Source: Symsagittifera roscoffensis (lineage: Eukaryota > Xenacoelomorpha > Acoela > Convolutidae). From it: a stretch of DNA of 64,000 bases. A program made the translations under genes and the position numbers. Positions 8,501 to 16,168 of the stretch are shown here, in pieces; the first letter of the stretch is position 1; each line of letters starts with the position of its first letter. The stretch is taken from assembly GCF_963678635.1 (NCBI RefSeq), contig NC_087063.1, positions 39,014,759 to 39,078,758 of the forward strand. The letters run 5' to 3'. The notes below the pieces were generated by a model. It saw only the letters and a program-made list of their open reading frames with translations, made no database searches and was not told the origin of the DNA.

Positions 8501-10671
8501 TGAGGCTTTACAAATCAGAATTGCCGGCGGCATGGGCTGACATATCTCATGCACTGAGGGGCTTTTACGGACTGGCCGACGTCCTGATTGTATTGGATGA
8601 GGTACTCTTGCTAGAGATATCGAACTTTGCTAGACAACTCAAGTTCAGCCCAGTCATCGGGGACGACCACCCGGCGATAAACCAGTTGACGGCCAGCCTG
8701 TGGTTCCGGAGTATGGATGTGAAAGTCGCAAATTCCACCAGCAGGACTAGAGGTCCCAACAACGAGAGAAGAAATGTGGTCGAGACGGAGAAACAGTTAG
8801 AATCGATGAAATATCGCTTGACTCAAGAGAATGGCTGGTGGCCATTCCTGACACCAAGGCTGGAGAACGTCACGAATAAGACGAGGGAGGAAGCACCACT
8901 CCTCGTGAAACAAATCTGGAGTTTTCTAGAGAAGCAACTGGAGCTAGCGGAAACGAGAGACATGACGGTGGTTAGATTTGTCTCGGCCGCCAATGAAGTG
9001 ACGATTGGAGGATTTTGGAGAGAGCACGCCAACGGCGAATTGAAGACTAGGAGAGATTACGAGATTCTCAAGTTCTTGAGTCCTTGCTGGGAGAGAGAAT
9101 TCTTGGCAGGAGTGTTCGGCACCACGGCGACTATCTTCGGAGCCTTCGTACAGGAGATACTGGGCATGTCCATCAGCCTGCTCTTGGCCCTGTATTTGGT
9201 TTACCCCAGATACTTGTTCAACATGGGCCCAGCATACATGTTTAGTCGAGGAGTGGAGACACTTCGAGTTGATGGGTATCTGGCACTAGTACTCTTGACC
9301 CATGGGGAATTGGTATCGTTTCATCGGTTAATGGAATATGGAGAACCTCTGTCTATGGGGAGAGTCCACACGAGCATTGAAACCAGCTCCTACAAGTGTG
9401 CCGCAGGGTTGAAGACACTGCTGGTGCAATACCTCATGATGCAGAATCGATACATGACGGGTGAAGATGAGAACCCAACCTCGAGAGAAGAATGGGAGAA
9501 GGCGAACAGAGGGATGCCTCTGTTGACGGACCTGTGCCTGGCAATGAGGTCGGACCCAATGGGGATAATCCGGGGTCTAGAGGAGGTGGTGACCTGCATC
9601 TATGGTCCAGCAGTGACGTACGCGTTTCCAGATCCCCTGGTGATAACGTATCGTCACTCGGTGACGCACTTGAGTCTCATCAGCGTACTGGATGGTACAG
9701 CGCTGAATTGCTGTCAGCAGGAGGTGCTCAGGGCGCGTATGAGCAACACGGTACTCTTCGGAAAAGTGAAAGATGCTGAGATGATGGTGTGCAACTTCAG
9801 GGGACAAATGCAATGCAGAATGGGAGGCAAGCGAGAGGGCCCCATTGAAATGTATCCAAAGTTTTGGAACCTAAACCCATTGACGGCCAACGGACGAGAA
9901 GTCTTGAGAATCCCCGCCTGGAAGGAGTGCTTTGCACTAGTCAAGAGGGAGCTGGAGGCCATAATGGAGAAAGAAATCCTACCAGCCACCATGCCTGAGT
10001 TCCCGACAGTCAGGAGGATGACCTTGGGAATGAATAGTCCCTTGGTGGTTCCCTCCATAATGGCGAAGATGATGACGGAGGAAACGCAGAGGCATTTCAC
10101 GGATGGCTGGGATCCCCTGTTCATCGGCTACACGGCGGCAGTCTACTTCCACATCAGCGAGAGGAAGGTAAATTCGTGGACGACGCAAGCGAAAAAGAGT
10201 AGAGGTTCGCAGCCCCCTGGATATGAGGTGCGGAAAGTCTTGAGGACTCTTGAAAAGGAAGGACTTGAGAATATGCTACCCATATGGGATGATAGCAGGA
10301 TGATCGTGATGGAGGGACACGTCGCATTGGTGGACGAAATGAAATTTGCCACGAGAAAATACAAGGCACCCTATGGCTTGGAACAAGTAGAAGTGACACA
10401 GGAGGGAACAGAACTAGATGCAGCAGGTCAACTGCATGTAGCCCTGACGGAATATAAAAAGCTGGATCCTACGACACCGTCACCACTGTCTGTAGACACG
10501 CCTGGAGACAAGAGGAGTGGACCCGTTGAGGATCGATTCAAAAGAATTCTCGAGAGAAGAAGAAATGAATCAGATGAAGAGAGTATGGATGAAACTCTCA
10601 GTGAAGATGGAGAAGACATGGAGGGCCATCAGGGCCATCAGGGGAGGAACTCACCACTCAAGAGCTGTTGA
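5530..10671 (+). CDS. Retroelement ORF2: coiled coil, SGNH/GDSL hydrolase domain, large unknown C-terminal region (1713 aa)
   Basis: I chose the ATG at 5530 (CAAAAATGG context); the frame extends 15 codons upstream only to a TTG. Regions in order: an unknown N-terminus; a highly charged coiled coil at about residues 140-240 (repeated K/R-D-x-A-K-L-D-R-E units); a Ser/Pro-rich linker; an SGNH hydrolase domain at about 405-590 with nucleophile motif G-D-S (Ser417), block III G-T-N-D (464-467) and the D-G-I-H dyad (Asp560, His563); another linker; then about 1000 residues. These last contain a second, degenerate SGNH-like region (V-A-G-S-D at 839-843, G-M-N-D at 891-894) and a hydrophobic stretch near 1195-1230. 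The C-terminus is acidic and Ser-rich. GDSL-type esterase domains are known in ORF1 of some LINEs and in captured ORFs of rotifer retroelements; their function there is unresolved. The position downstream of pol is that of an env-like ORF, but I see no signal peptide or fusion-protein layout. Confidence 0.85.
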   Translation: MADRFWNSVPAALKKPTLDELYRRLRDLDYTQIDERMAVMLNAILQLEDQGECRESATEAVLMVGYTTEGISNREQTRWLSWNADGGVRGFDLARNPGLSNNTEHGAGEFPLPTRPTARSTGQSSSKVPSMSRAQQTTEAYPDLGVLKKELEKALKERNKANLDRDQAKLDREKLQLERDQAVDERDQTSKLLEMLRAEHQQELRVRENVANRDQLKSELERIEQRQRELDAQKGARSNERVVTSSRPESRMEVDEAPRARGRFNLDREAREHMSEGLEVWIPNDVTPSLRNLETQPVRPLMDVVLPGYTPTSTSSGSQVSGASSRLKELGEKLQQQSRERSTRPELPPTWREQPVRNVVIASYKKNTEGNYHRHNRLDWSAEQGARRDCFHDAAWVEYLAPPRVPEGAVHLIIGDSLVRVLTQIRSHWQTGVLSFAGAATPQMLATLDMLGMTKVYTVTLMVGTNDVSRGEARKVARLCDKMSCLLEELRIQMDPILLTVCTVPYNMMFDQHALEMNQKVRSLNKMIRDIHRKSVLPLRLLDIAERMEKKGFPEDTSKDGIHFDRPRGAEWLNDVFQEHINTLEADLLETAQFTLGPPPNPPFLASRALAGRLGARVDARDSSRSNQTRLQSATPMESEEVESSTPPGSAMSSVVVADGKREKKSMETARLRYPEKVKELDLESLECRRELAETLGIERVSHEDLNRHHCIDWLKAHEAHFSRAKLMETTDLTGIPTKTIMGPINYRPLKLLGGPGLITEPPKHRTGIARIRLATPAQLKVVDKLLNPGGMELPDAAYEGPKLAEDPRYGKPCGGTQLAKTLAVYDRADPAAARVVIVAGSDFEGTSPKLFWPETLVYSLPGAELNQMLTLVVAIKSEMPCEPELLMFAGMNDHLHAMGLLEQLKGKEIPTSKKIWEAIQALFAAMNEVQENVASRFGSKTKVVFTTSPGYASMPPALQFVYAVLILIAEGSEWRILMAAPNRELEPLNLRLYKSELPAAWADISHALRGFYGLADVLIVLDEVLLLEISNFARQLKFSPVIGDDHPAINQLTASLWFRSMDVKVANSTSRTRGPNNERRNVVETEKQLESMKYRLTQENGWWPFLTPRLENVTNKTREEAPLLVKQIWSFLEKQLELAETRDMTVVRFVSAANEVTIGGFWREHANGELKTRRDYEILKFLSPCWEREFLAGVFGTTATIFGAFVQEILGMSISLLLALYLVYPRYLFNMGPAYMFSRGVETLRVDGYLALVLLTHGELVSFHRLMEYGEPLSMGRVHTSIETSSYKCAAGLKTLLVQYLMMQNRYMTGEDENPTSREEWEKANRGMPLLTDLCLAMRSDPMGIIRGLEEVVTCIYGPAVTYAFPDPLVITYRHSVTHLSLISVLDGTALNCCQQEVLRARMSNTVLFGKVKDAEMMVCNFRGQMQCRMGGKREGPIEMYPKFWNLNPLTANGREVLRIPAWKECFALVKRELEAIMEKEILPATMPEFPTVRRMTLGMNSPLVVPSIMAKMMTEETQRHFTDGWDPLFIGYTAAVYFHISERKVNSWTTQAKKSRGSQPPGYEVRKVLRTLEKEGLENMLPIWDDSRMIVMEGHVALVDEMKFATRKYKAPYGLEQVEVTQEGTELDAAGQLHVALTEYKKLDPTTPSPLSVDTPGDKRSGPVEDRFKRILERRRNESDEESMDETLSEDGEDMEGHQGHQGRNSPLKSC
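6745..7300 (+). other. SGNH/GDSL hydrolase domain with intact catalytic signature
   Basis: This is a sub-feature of ORF2. A hydrophobic strand leads into G-D-S (Ser417, codon at 6778), a second strand leads into G-T-N-D (6919-6930), and the D-x-x-H pair lies at 7207-7218 followed by an amphipathic helix. These are the block I, block III and block V hallmarks of the SGNH family in the correct order and spacing (about 50 and about 95 residues). Enzymes of this fold are esterases, lipases or carbohydrate acetylesterases; the substrate cannot be told from sequence. Because the key residues are kept, hydrolase activity is plausible. Confidence 0.8.
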
Positions 10672-10772
10672 AAGACTTGAGCGAATAGAATTGGGCAGAT
10701 ACTGCCACACCACCTCTGAACCCGTCCCCGCGGAAGAACCTAGAGTTGCCATTGGCAGGTGAGACCTTCAAT
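10672..10772 (+). other. Junction between retroelement ORF2 and ORF3
   Basis: The ORF3 frame is open from 10689, after a TAG at 10686, but has no ATG before 10773. A strong splice-donor-like string CAGGTGAGA covers 10756-10764. ORF2 and ORF3 are in different frames and do not overlap, so ORF3 needs its own message, reinitiation or splicing; the sequence does not say which. Confidence 0.35.
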
Positions 10773-13700
10773 ATGGGGATGTTACTCTTGAGCTCGGAGG
10801 AAAGGGAGAAGAACACGTTCGAAGGGAACAGGGACATATTCTTGGGATCTCTCGAGGATGACGCTTGGCAGGAATTCCTGGGGGAATTCAATCGAGAAGT
10901 GGGCAGCGAGACGACGCTGGACAAGTTCAAGAAGGAACTGTGGGACGCAGTAGTGAGATTCGGGGAACCGCTCCTGATAGGAACGGGCCTGGATGAGAAA
11001 GCAAGAAGAGAGCTGCTGAACAAGCTAGTGGAGCTGAGGAACGCACGATCGAAGACTAGAAAAGAGAAATGTGAGGACAGCTCTACTCTGAAACAAAAAA
11101 CTGTGGATAAAATGGTTGATGGTATAAAAAGGGATAAGGTTGGGACTAGTAATATGATTAAAAGTACTAATATCCTTAAGGCTCGAGCAGGGGGGAGGCA
11201 AGAGTTGGAAGGAGTGGATGGAGAGGTCGAATCAATGATGATAGCCACAACACCCTCGAGCAGAGATGTGAAGACTCGCAAGAGGAAGAGAGAAGTGGAA
11301 GTATGGGGTAGTCCTTCAGTGGATGCTGTTTCGGAAGGAAACTTGAGAGAGACGGCGCCCATCGTTTTGGCCCGATGCAAGACGGCGGCATACAAGAACA
11401 GCTCGGAGCTCAGGAAACCACTTGAAGTAGAAAAGGAAATAGAGGTTTCCACCAGTTCGACGTCAGAAGAAGACTTCAAGCCTCAGAAGGTAAACGTGAA
11501 GAGAGGTTCAACGAACGGACAGGTAGGGGAAGTGGAGATCGGCAAAGAATGGATCTCGAAGGCACATCAGGACATGGGCAAACAAGTGACGAGTGATCCA
11601 TTGGAGAGGAGCAAGACGAGGAACACTTCCCGGACGTGGTGGGTGGCCCTCGAAACATTGAAGGAAATGGAGGACTGCTTGAAGAAGTTGGACAGTGGAA
11701 TAGCTCGCAGGCGACGCAATTGGGCCACCCAGCAAAAAGCCGAGGTTAATAAGATAGAGATGGCAAGTCATCTGAAGAGGTCCTGGCAGAGTTTGTTGAA
11801 GGATCATTTTGAAGAGGCGATGAGAACATCCTCATCAGCACCGCCACTAATGGCGAATCCCTTCGTTAGAACTGCGGGACAATTAATGTTCACCTGGAGT
11901 CTGGTGGGAATAGAGTTGGAGACATTGACCTCGTATGACAGGCTGAAGTTGGGAAGCAAGAAGCTAGAGGTGTATCAGGCACTGATGCAACACGTGGCCA
12001 GGGACAATTCAGGCTTGAGCCTGGCTAGAAGAAAAGATGCCACATGTTTCTTGAGATGGACAATGTCAATGATGTCTGATAGCACCATCCTGGCATGCCA
12101 CCAGAGAGCAAGTGGAAGTAAAACCATGGAGAGAAGAGTCTCAACGATCATCTTGAACGTATATCAGAGTACAGGAATAGAGAAAGAAGATGGTTCCAGA
12201 CTATCCTTAGAGAACCATCGAAAGCTGGACGAGGTACGGAGGTTCTCTAATAAGAAGTTCGAGGAAGAACATGATGTTCACCGTAACCTGGCCTCGTCAG
12301 AACAGTACTCGAGACTCAGTGAGAAGGGGGAATACCAATATGTGTCTGGAGTGATGGGAATAGCCTACAATCCCTTCTTAGACTCGGAAGCTGGAGGAGC
12401 CCACAGAAACCATGAGGTAGCGGAGCTACTGAAGTTTTGGACAGAAAGAATAATGGAGATAGACGCGGTGGAGAAAGAGGGGCCGAGCCTGGGCCTGATT
12501 CTTGAGAAAACACCAGAGGTGATAAGCATACCGCGCTCAAACAAGAGAGTTGAAGTGAACATGGGCGGTGGAGATGGCTTGTTAACCACGAACTTGGGAG
12601 TGATATGGAAGCTACTAAGACCCTCCTGGTGTCCACATCCCCATGCGAGTCTAATCGAGGAAACCACCGAGCGAGTGAGGTTAGCACCAACGGAAGATGA
12701 AGATCTGGCGAAGTTGAGTGTGCTACATAAGCTAATCACACCCCAGATGCAAGAGCCAAGCGAAAGGACGAGCGACCCCGGGTCAGCAAAGAAATTGGAG
12801 CCGGGTAGCTGTCTGGATTCGACGTGTGGGAACGGAGAGCACATCTGCGATGGACGGTCATGCGTCAGAATACTGTCGTTTCAAAAAGAAGACCTGGTCA
12901 CTTGGTTCGAAGACATCACAGAAAGGGAGAAAAGTGAAGTGCAAATAATAGCGGAATGTTACGCGAGAACCACGTTGAATATAGCGACAGCTCTCGGATT
13001 CTTCTCGAGAATGTGTGGTCTGCAGGCACTGGAGAGACTGGAGTCTGAACATCATTTAGTGACGGCGTTGAGCGTAGAATCATGGCCCGGGGTGTTGCAG
13101 GTGACTCAAAAACACATCCGGAGCTGGAAGGTTGGTCTTGAGGCGGAAATGGGATTTCCCATGAGCGAAGCTTATGGCTTGCCATTGAACGCGAAATCGC
13201 TGATAGGGTCAATGATGGCCAACTTGTGCGGAAGTCACTACCCGCTACACATGGCGATGGTGGAAGTGTCCAGCCAGAGAATACTGGTGGACAAGGCCTT
13301 CTCAGTGCCCAAGTGTGTGAGGTTGGCTCGGATGTCGCATCACTCGCACAAGTTGTTGAGAAAAATCAAAGGGACAGTACCAAAAGAATTGAGAGATGAC
13401 TTAAGCGAAATCTGGGGAGAAGATCTTCTGAAGTTGGAAAGAGAAAACACGAGCGATCACGAGAGACAAAACGTGATCGGGAAACCTGTGGGAAGTACTC
13501 CGAACCTGGAAGACAACGACACGATGCACGAGAAAATGATGGAGCTTGAGCCTCTCTTGGAAGCCTCAGGGGAGCGTAATCTCAGGAGCATTGAGATCTC
13601 TCATGGGGAATGCCCATGCCACTGTTTGGCACAAACGGTGTGGTATCCAGATCACAAGAACCTTTGCCTGGTGTGGGATGTGGAAGAGATTCGGTCGATC

Positions 13701-14396
13701 GGACTACCGGATCACCGGCAGAAGGTGACGCTCTTAGTAGTGAGTACGATGTTAGCTCTGAGATGGATAGAAGAGAATATAACGAAGTATCGGGAGGCGA
13801 CGACGCCAACGGCTGAGTCAATATACGCGATAGACTACAGCAGGAGACTCGAGTTGTTTGAGACTGCGTGCAAAGTATTCGCCATACCGACGGAAGTCAG
13901 GCACGTATGGAGTCGCTTGAGGTACTTTCCATGGTTTCGGGCGACACTGACGTCTTGGTTGTACATGACAACGAAAGATCACATGAGAAAACATCAAAAA
14001 GAGTATCGACAGTTCCAGGCCGAGATTGGGCCGGAAGCTTTCAAGAGACCCCTGCTAACCCATCGTAATGCGATCACGACAGGATGGAAAAGAGTGGGTA
14101 AGATGTCTAGAGACAATACCAAAGCGAGGGAGTCGATACTAGAGGAAGACCTGGCGAAGAACGTGAGCTTGAGCCTGCACAACTCCTTTTGCTTGAACCG
14201 AGAAGCTAGGGTGAAGGCACTACCCAACCAAGCAAAGAGATTGCAGGAGCAGAGAGAATGGATGCGATCCTATGAACAGCTGAAGGCTTGGGAGGAGATT
14301 GTGATTAGTTCCGATGATGAAGAGGAACTGTTGAGACAGTTTGCCGCATCTAGCACTTCAGGATGCAGTACCTCCAAGGTGAAGAGCACGAGATGA
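10773..14396 (+). CDS. Retroelement ORF3: unknown 1207-aa protein with C-terminal SUMO-interacting-type motif
   Basis: I do not recognise this protein. The first ATG in the open frame is at 10773; a TTG 27 bases earlier is the only alternative. Visible parts are: a charged, Lys/Glu/Ser-rich N-terminal third with basic clusters (K-T-R-K-R-K-R-E near residues 171-178) that could be nuclear localisation signals; a helical middle third; a Cys-rich patch (D-S-T-C-G-N-G-E-H-I-C-D-G-R-S-C) near residues 680-695; a C-P-C-H-C patch near 948; and a C-terminus with E-I-V-I-S-S-D-D-E-E-E, which fits the consensus of a phospho-type SUMO-interacting motif (hydrophobic core then acidic run). Its codon use and CTTGAG content match pol and ORF2, so it belongs to the same element. 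The frame is intact. Confidence 0.75.
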   Translation: MGMLLLSSEEREKNTFEGNRDIFLGSLEDDAWQEFLGEFNREVGSETTLDKFKKELWDAVVRFGEPLLIGTGLDEKARRELLNKLVELRNARSKTRKEKCEDSSTLKQKTVDKMVDGIKRDKVGTSNMIKSTNILKARAGGRQELEGVDGEVESMMIATTPSSRDVKTRKRKREVEVWGSPSVDAVSEGNLRETAPIVLARCKTAAYKNSSELRKPLEVEKEIEVSTSSTSEEDFKPQKVNVKRGSTNGQVGEVEIGKEWISKAHQDMGKQVTSDPLERSKTRNTSRTWWVALETLKEMEDCLKKLDSGIARRRRNWATQQKAEVNKIEMASHLKRSWQSLLKDHFEEAMRTSSSAPPLMANPFVRTAGQLMFTWSLVGIELETLTSYDRLKLGSKKLEVYQALMQHVARDNSGLSLARRKDATCFLRWTMSMMSDSTILACHQRASGSKTMERRVSTIILNVYQSTGIEKEDGSRLSLENHRKLDEVRRFSNKKFEEEHDVHRNLASSEQYSRLSEKGEYQYVSGVMGIAYNPFLDSEAGGAHRNHEVAELLKFWTERIMEIDAVEKEGPSLGLILEKTPEVISIPRSNKRVEVNMGGGDGLLTTNLGVIWKLLRPSWCPHPHASLIEETTERVRLAPTEDEDLAKLSVLHKLITPQMQEPSERTSDPGSAKKLEPGSCLDSTCGNGEHICDGRSCVRILSFQKEDLVTWFEDITEREKSEVQIIAECYARTTLNIATALGFFSRMCGLQALERLESEHHLVTALSVESWPGVLQVTQKHIRSWKVGLEAEMGFPMSEAYGLPLNAKSLIGSMMANLCGSHYPLHMAMVEVSSQRILVDKAFSVPKCVRLARMSHHSHKLLRKIKGTVPKELRDDLSEIWGEDLLKLERENTSDHERQNVIGKPVGSTPNLEDNDTMHEKMMELEPLLEASGERNLRSIEISHGECPCHCLAQTVWYPDHKNLCLVWDVEEIRSIGLPDHRQKVTLLVVSTMLALRWIEENITKYREATTPTAESIYAIDYSRRLELFETACKVFAIPTEVRHVWSRLRYFPWFRATLTSWLYMTTKDHMRKHQKEYRQFQAEIGPEAFKRPLLTHRNAITTGWKRVGKMSRDNTKARESILEEDLAKNVSLSLHNSFCLNREARVKALPNQAKRLQEQREWMRSYEQLKAWEEIVISSDDEEELLRQFAASSTSGCSTSKVKSTR

Positions 14397-14425
14397 ATGG
14401 GCAATTCGGATGGATCTTGAGTCTT

Positions 14426-14440
14426 GAGAGGGAAGGGGGG
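14426..14440 (+). promoter_or_regulatory. Polypurine tract of the LTR retroelement
   Basis: A 15-base all-purine run ending in six Gs lies 30 bases after the ORF3 stop. This is the standard plus-strand primer site just upstream of a 3' LTR. A TG, the usual first bases of an LTR, occurs two bases further on, at 14443. Confidence 0.65.
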
Positions 14441-14525
14441 CTTGAGCGTGGATCTGAGTGAAACTTGGATTCACGAAAAAGAAATTTTAACAAAGCAAAT
14501 ATTGTTACTAATATACTATATTTAT

Positions 14526-14533
14526 TATATAAA
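14526..14533 (+). promoter_or_regulatory. TATA box in putative LTR U3
   Basis: TATATAAA in AT-rich context, 83 bases into the putative LTR. It is the only strong TATA match in this region. Confidence 0.4.
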
Positions 14534-15445
14534 TCGAAAATGCTGCATGACAATTTCCTGATTGAATAGGACAAAAGAGATTTTAAAATGATTGGCTTGA
14601 AAAGCGAAAATTCAAGGGTGCAGGTGTATGCAGATTTTGGTTGCTGTTTAGCAATAGTGTGAAAATTTTAAATGGCTGTGAATTTTGGGGTGTAGATAAG
14701 CTTAAATCTGCTGCAAACTTCTGTAAATGACCACTGGCACTGTATCTTGAGCAACACTCGGTTTTTCTGGGACTCACTGGCAGAAGACAGCGCGCGATGA
14801 GGACATCGATCTCGAGTCCGGGGAGTATGTGCCAGTCGGTCATATTTGGAAGTTTGACCTTGAGAGAAGCAAAAAACACTTGATTTTGGAGTGAGATTTA
14901 ATTTTTCAAAGTTTCGAATGGAACCTGTCATGCACGATTTTCTCGCGAGAACTGAAAATCAGAAAAAGAGATCAGAACAATTTCAGAACGATTAAGACAC
15001 ACACGCGGGAAAGTCGCAAGAAAAAACAGTAGGAAATTGCTATTCGCAATTTCCATCACTATAATAATCGAGAGTAGAGCTGTCCCATCTGTGACAGAGA
15101 CGAGAGCATTCCCTCGAGTTGGATTATTACGATTGGAATACTATTCTTGACTGGACCAGAGTGAACCTTCGGTGGAAAGGTGGACAGCTAGAGTGTCCCA
15201 ATGGTTCACGAGAACTTGCAGTCTAGAGTAAAAACTTGTTCTTGTTGAAACTGACTAACATTAAACTCATATTAGTTACTTTATTAATTCTTGAGTTGTT
15301 TACCGACTTATTTACTTCCTGGTTCTTGAGCGTGCTACAATGTGAGTACTTAATTTAAATTCTAGAGTGTGTTTTATAATTGTTATGTTGAGGTAAGGCG
15401 AGTTTTAGGTTGATCCATCTGAAATGGATCAAAGTTCCACTGTCT

Positions 15446-15451
15446 AATAAA
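15446..15451 (+). terminator. Poly(A) signal in putative LTR
   Basis: AATAAA about 900 bases downstream of the LTR TATA box, consistent with the end of the retroelement transcript. Confidence 0.4.
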
Positions 15452-15781
15452 AAGTAACTTAACGGATTGTTCCAACCCGGTTTTTAACGGCGTTCATGTA
15501 TTTTGGGTATCTAGAGACCTAAGTATGGGGACGTTTCTAATTCTAGAGTGGGGGGATATTTTAGTAGTAGCCTTTAAGCTGTAACGGGTCGTAGTCTCAT
15601 GTCACAAGCGAACCGAACTGGCTCCGACCGTTCTTGAGGTAGAAAAACACAAGAGATAGTGTCCCTGACCCTTGAGCCAGTGGTTATAGGGCCTATTTTT
15701 CTTAAGCCTCATGTGTGACTGCAGTAGACGAATGTTACATAGTTTCAATGCATCATTTTTAAATTGCAGTTCTGTTTTCAG

Positions 15782-15837
15782 ACAGTCATTTCTCTGGCTC
15801 GTAAATTATCAAAATGACGTAAGAAGAGTATCAAAAA
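15782..15837 (+). promoter_or_regulatory. SLC17 gene 5' leader with acceptor-like site and two-codon uORF
   Basis: A pyrimidine-rich CTGTTTTCAG ends at 15781 and could be a splice or trans-splice acceptor. A minimal uORF, ATG-ACG-TAA, lies at 15814-15822 in the same frame as the main start at 15838. It would force reinitiation or leaky scanning; the main ATG has the better context (A at -3, G at +4). Confidence 0.35.
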
Positions 15838-16168
15838 ATGGCCTTATTTTGTAGTCAAGATGACTTTCTTTTTTCACAACCTGACGATGACTCCCTTGGA
15901 CTAGATTCAGATGATGACAAATCTGTTGACGATGGGTTATTGCTCATTATTAATCCGACTTCTGAGCAAAAATATGTTTCTTTTATTCGTTCTGCTAGAT
16001 CCACTCTTGCATATATGGGATTCCTTGGTTTCTTTCTGGTGTACTCAATGAGAATTAACATAAGCGTTGCCCTATTAGACATGGTCGACAGCGAAAGTTC
16101 CAATGCTAGTTTGAATGAAAACTGTCCTGCTTCCAATGTAACAGAACGCAACCAGTCAACTTTGTCAG
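15838..16168 (+). CDS. SLC17 exon 1
   Basis: Encodes the acidic cytoplasmic N-terminus (with a dileucine-like L-L-L-I), TM1 and the glycosylated first extracytoplasmic loop. The donor is TCAG|GTACTT with the codon split after its first base (G). An in-frame TAA at 15820 blocks any upstream extension. Confidence 0.9.

Larger units (their letters stand above)
14443..15720 (+). mobile_element. Probable 3' LTR of the giant retroelement (right edge approximate)
   Basis: This region follows the polypurine tract, lacks ORFs and keeps the element's CTTGAG/CTAGAG-rich character to about 15,675, after which the sequence changes. It contains a TATA box (TATATAAA, 14526-14533) and an AATAAA at 15446-15451, the order expected for U3 then R. 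The 5' LTR is outside the window, so neither the edges nor the target duplication can be verified. A length of about 1.2-1.3 kb would be long but not unusual for gypsy-type elements. Confidence 0.55.

Noticed and set aside
5530-10671. ORF2 as a classical envelope protein
   Set aside because: No signal peptide, cleavage site or C-terminal anchor that I can see; the SGNH domain and coiled coil argue against it.
10658-11479. 273-aa minus-strand ORF overlapping retroelement ORF3
   Set aside because: It is Ser/Leu-rich antisense of a Glu/Lys-rich coding frame, with no motif, and the + strand frame is far longer.
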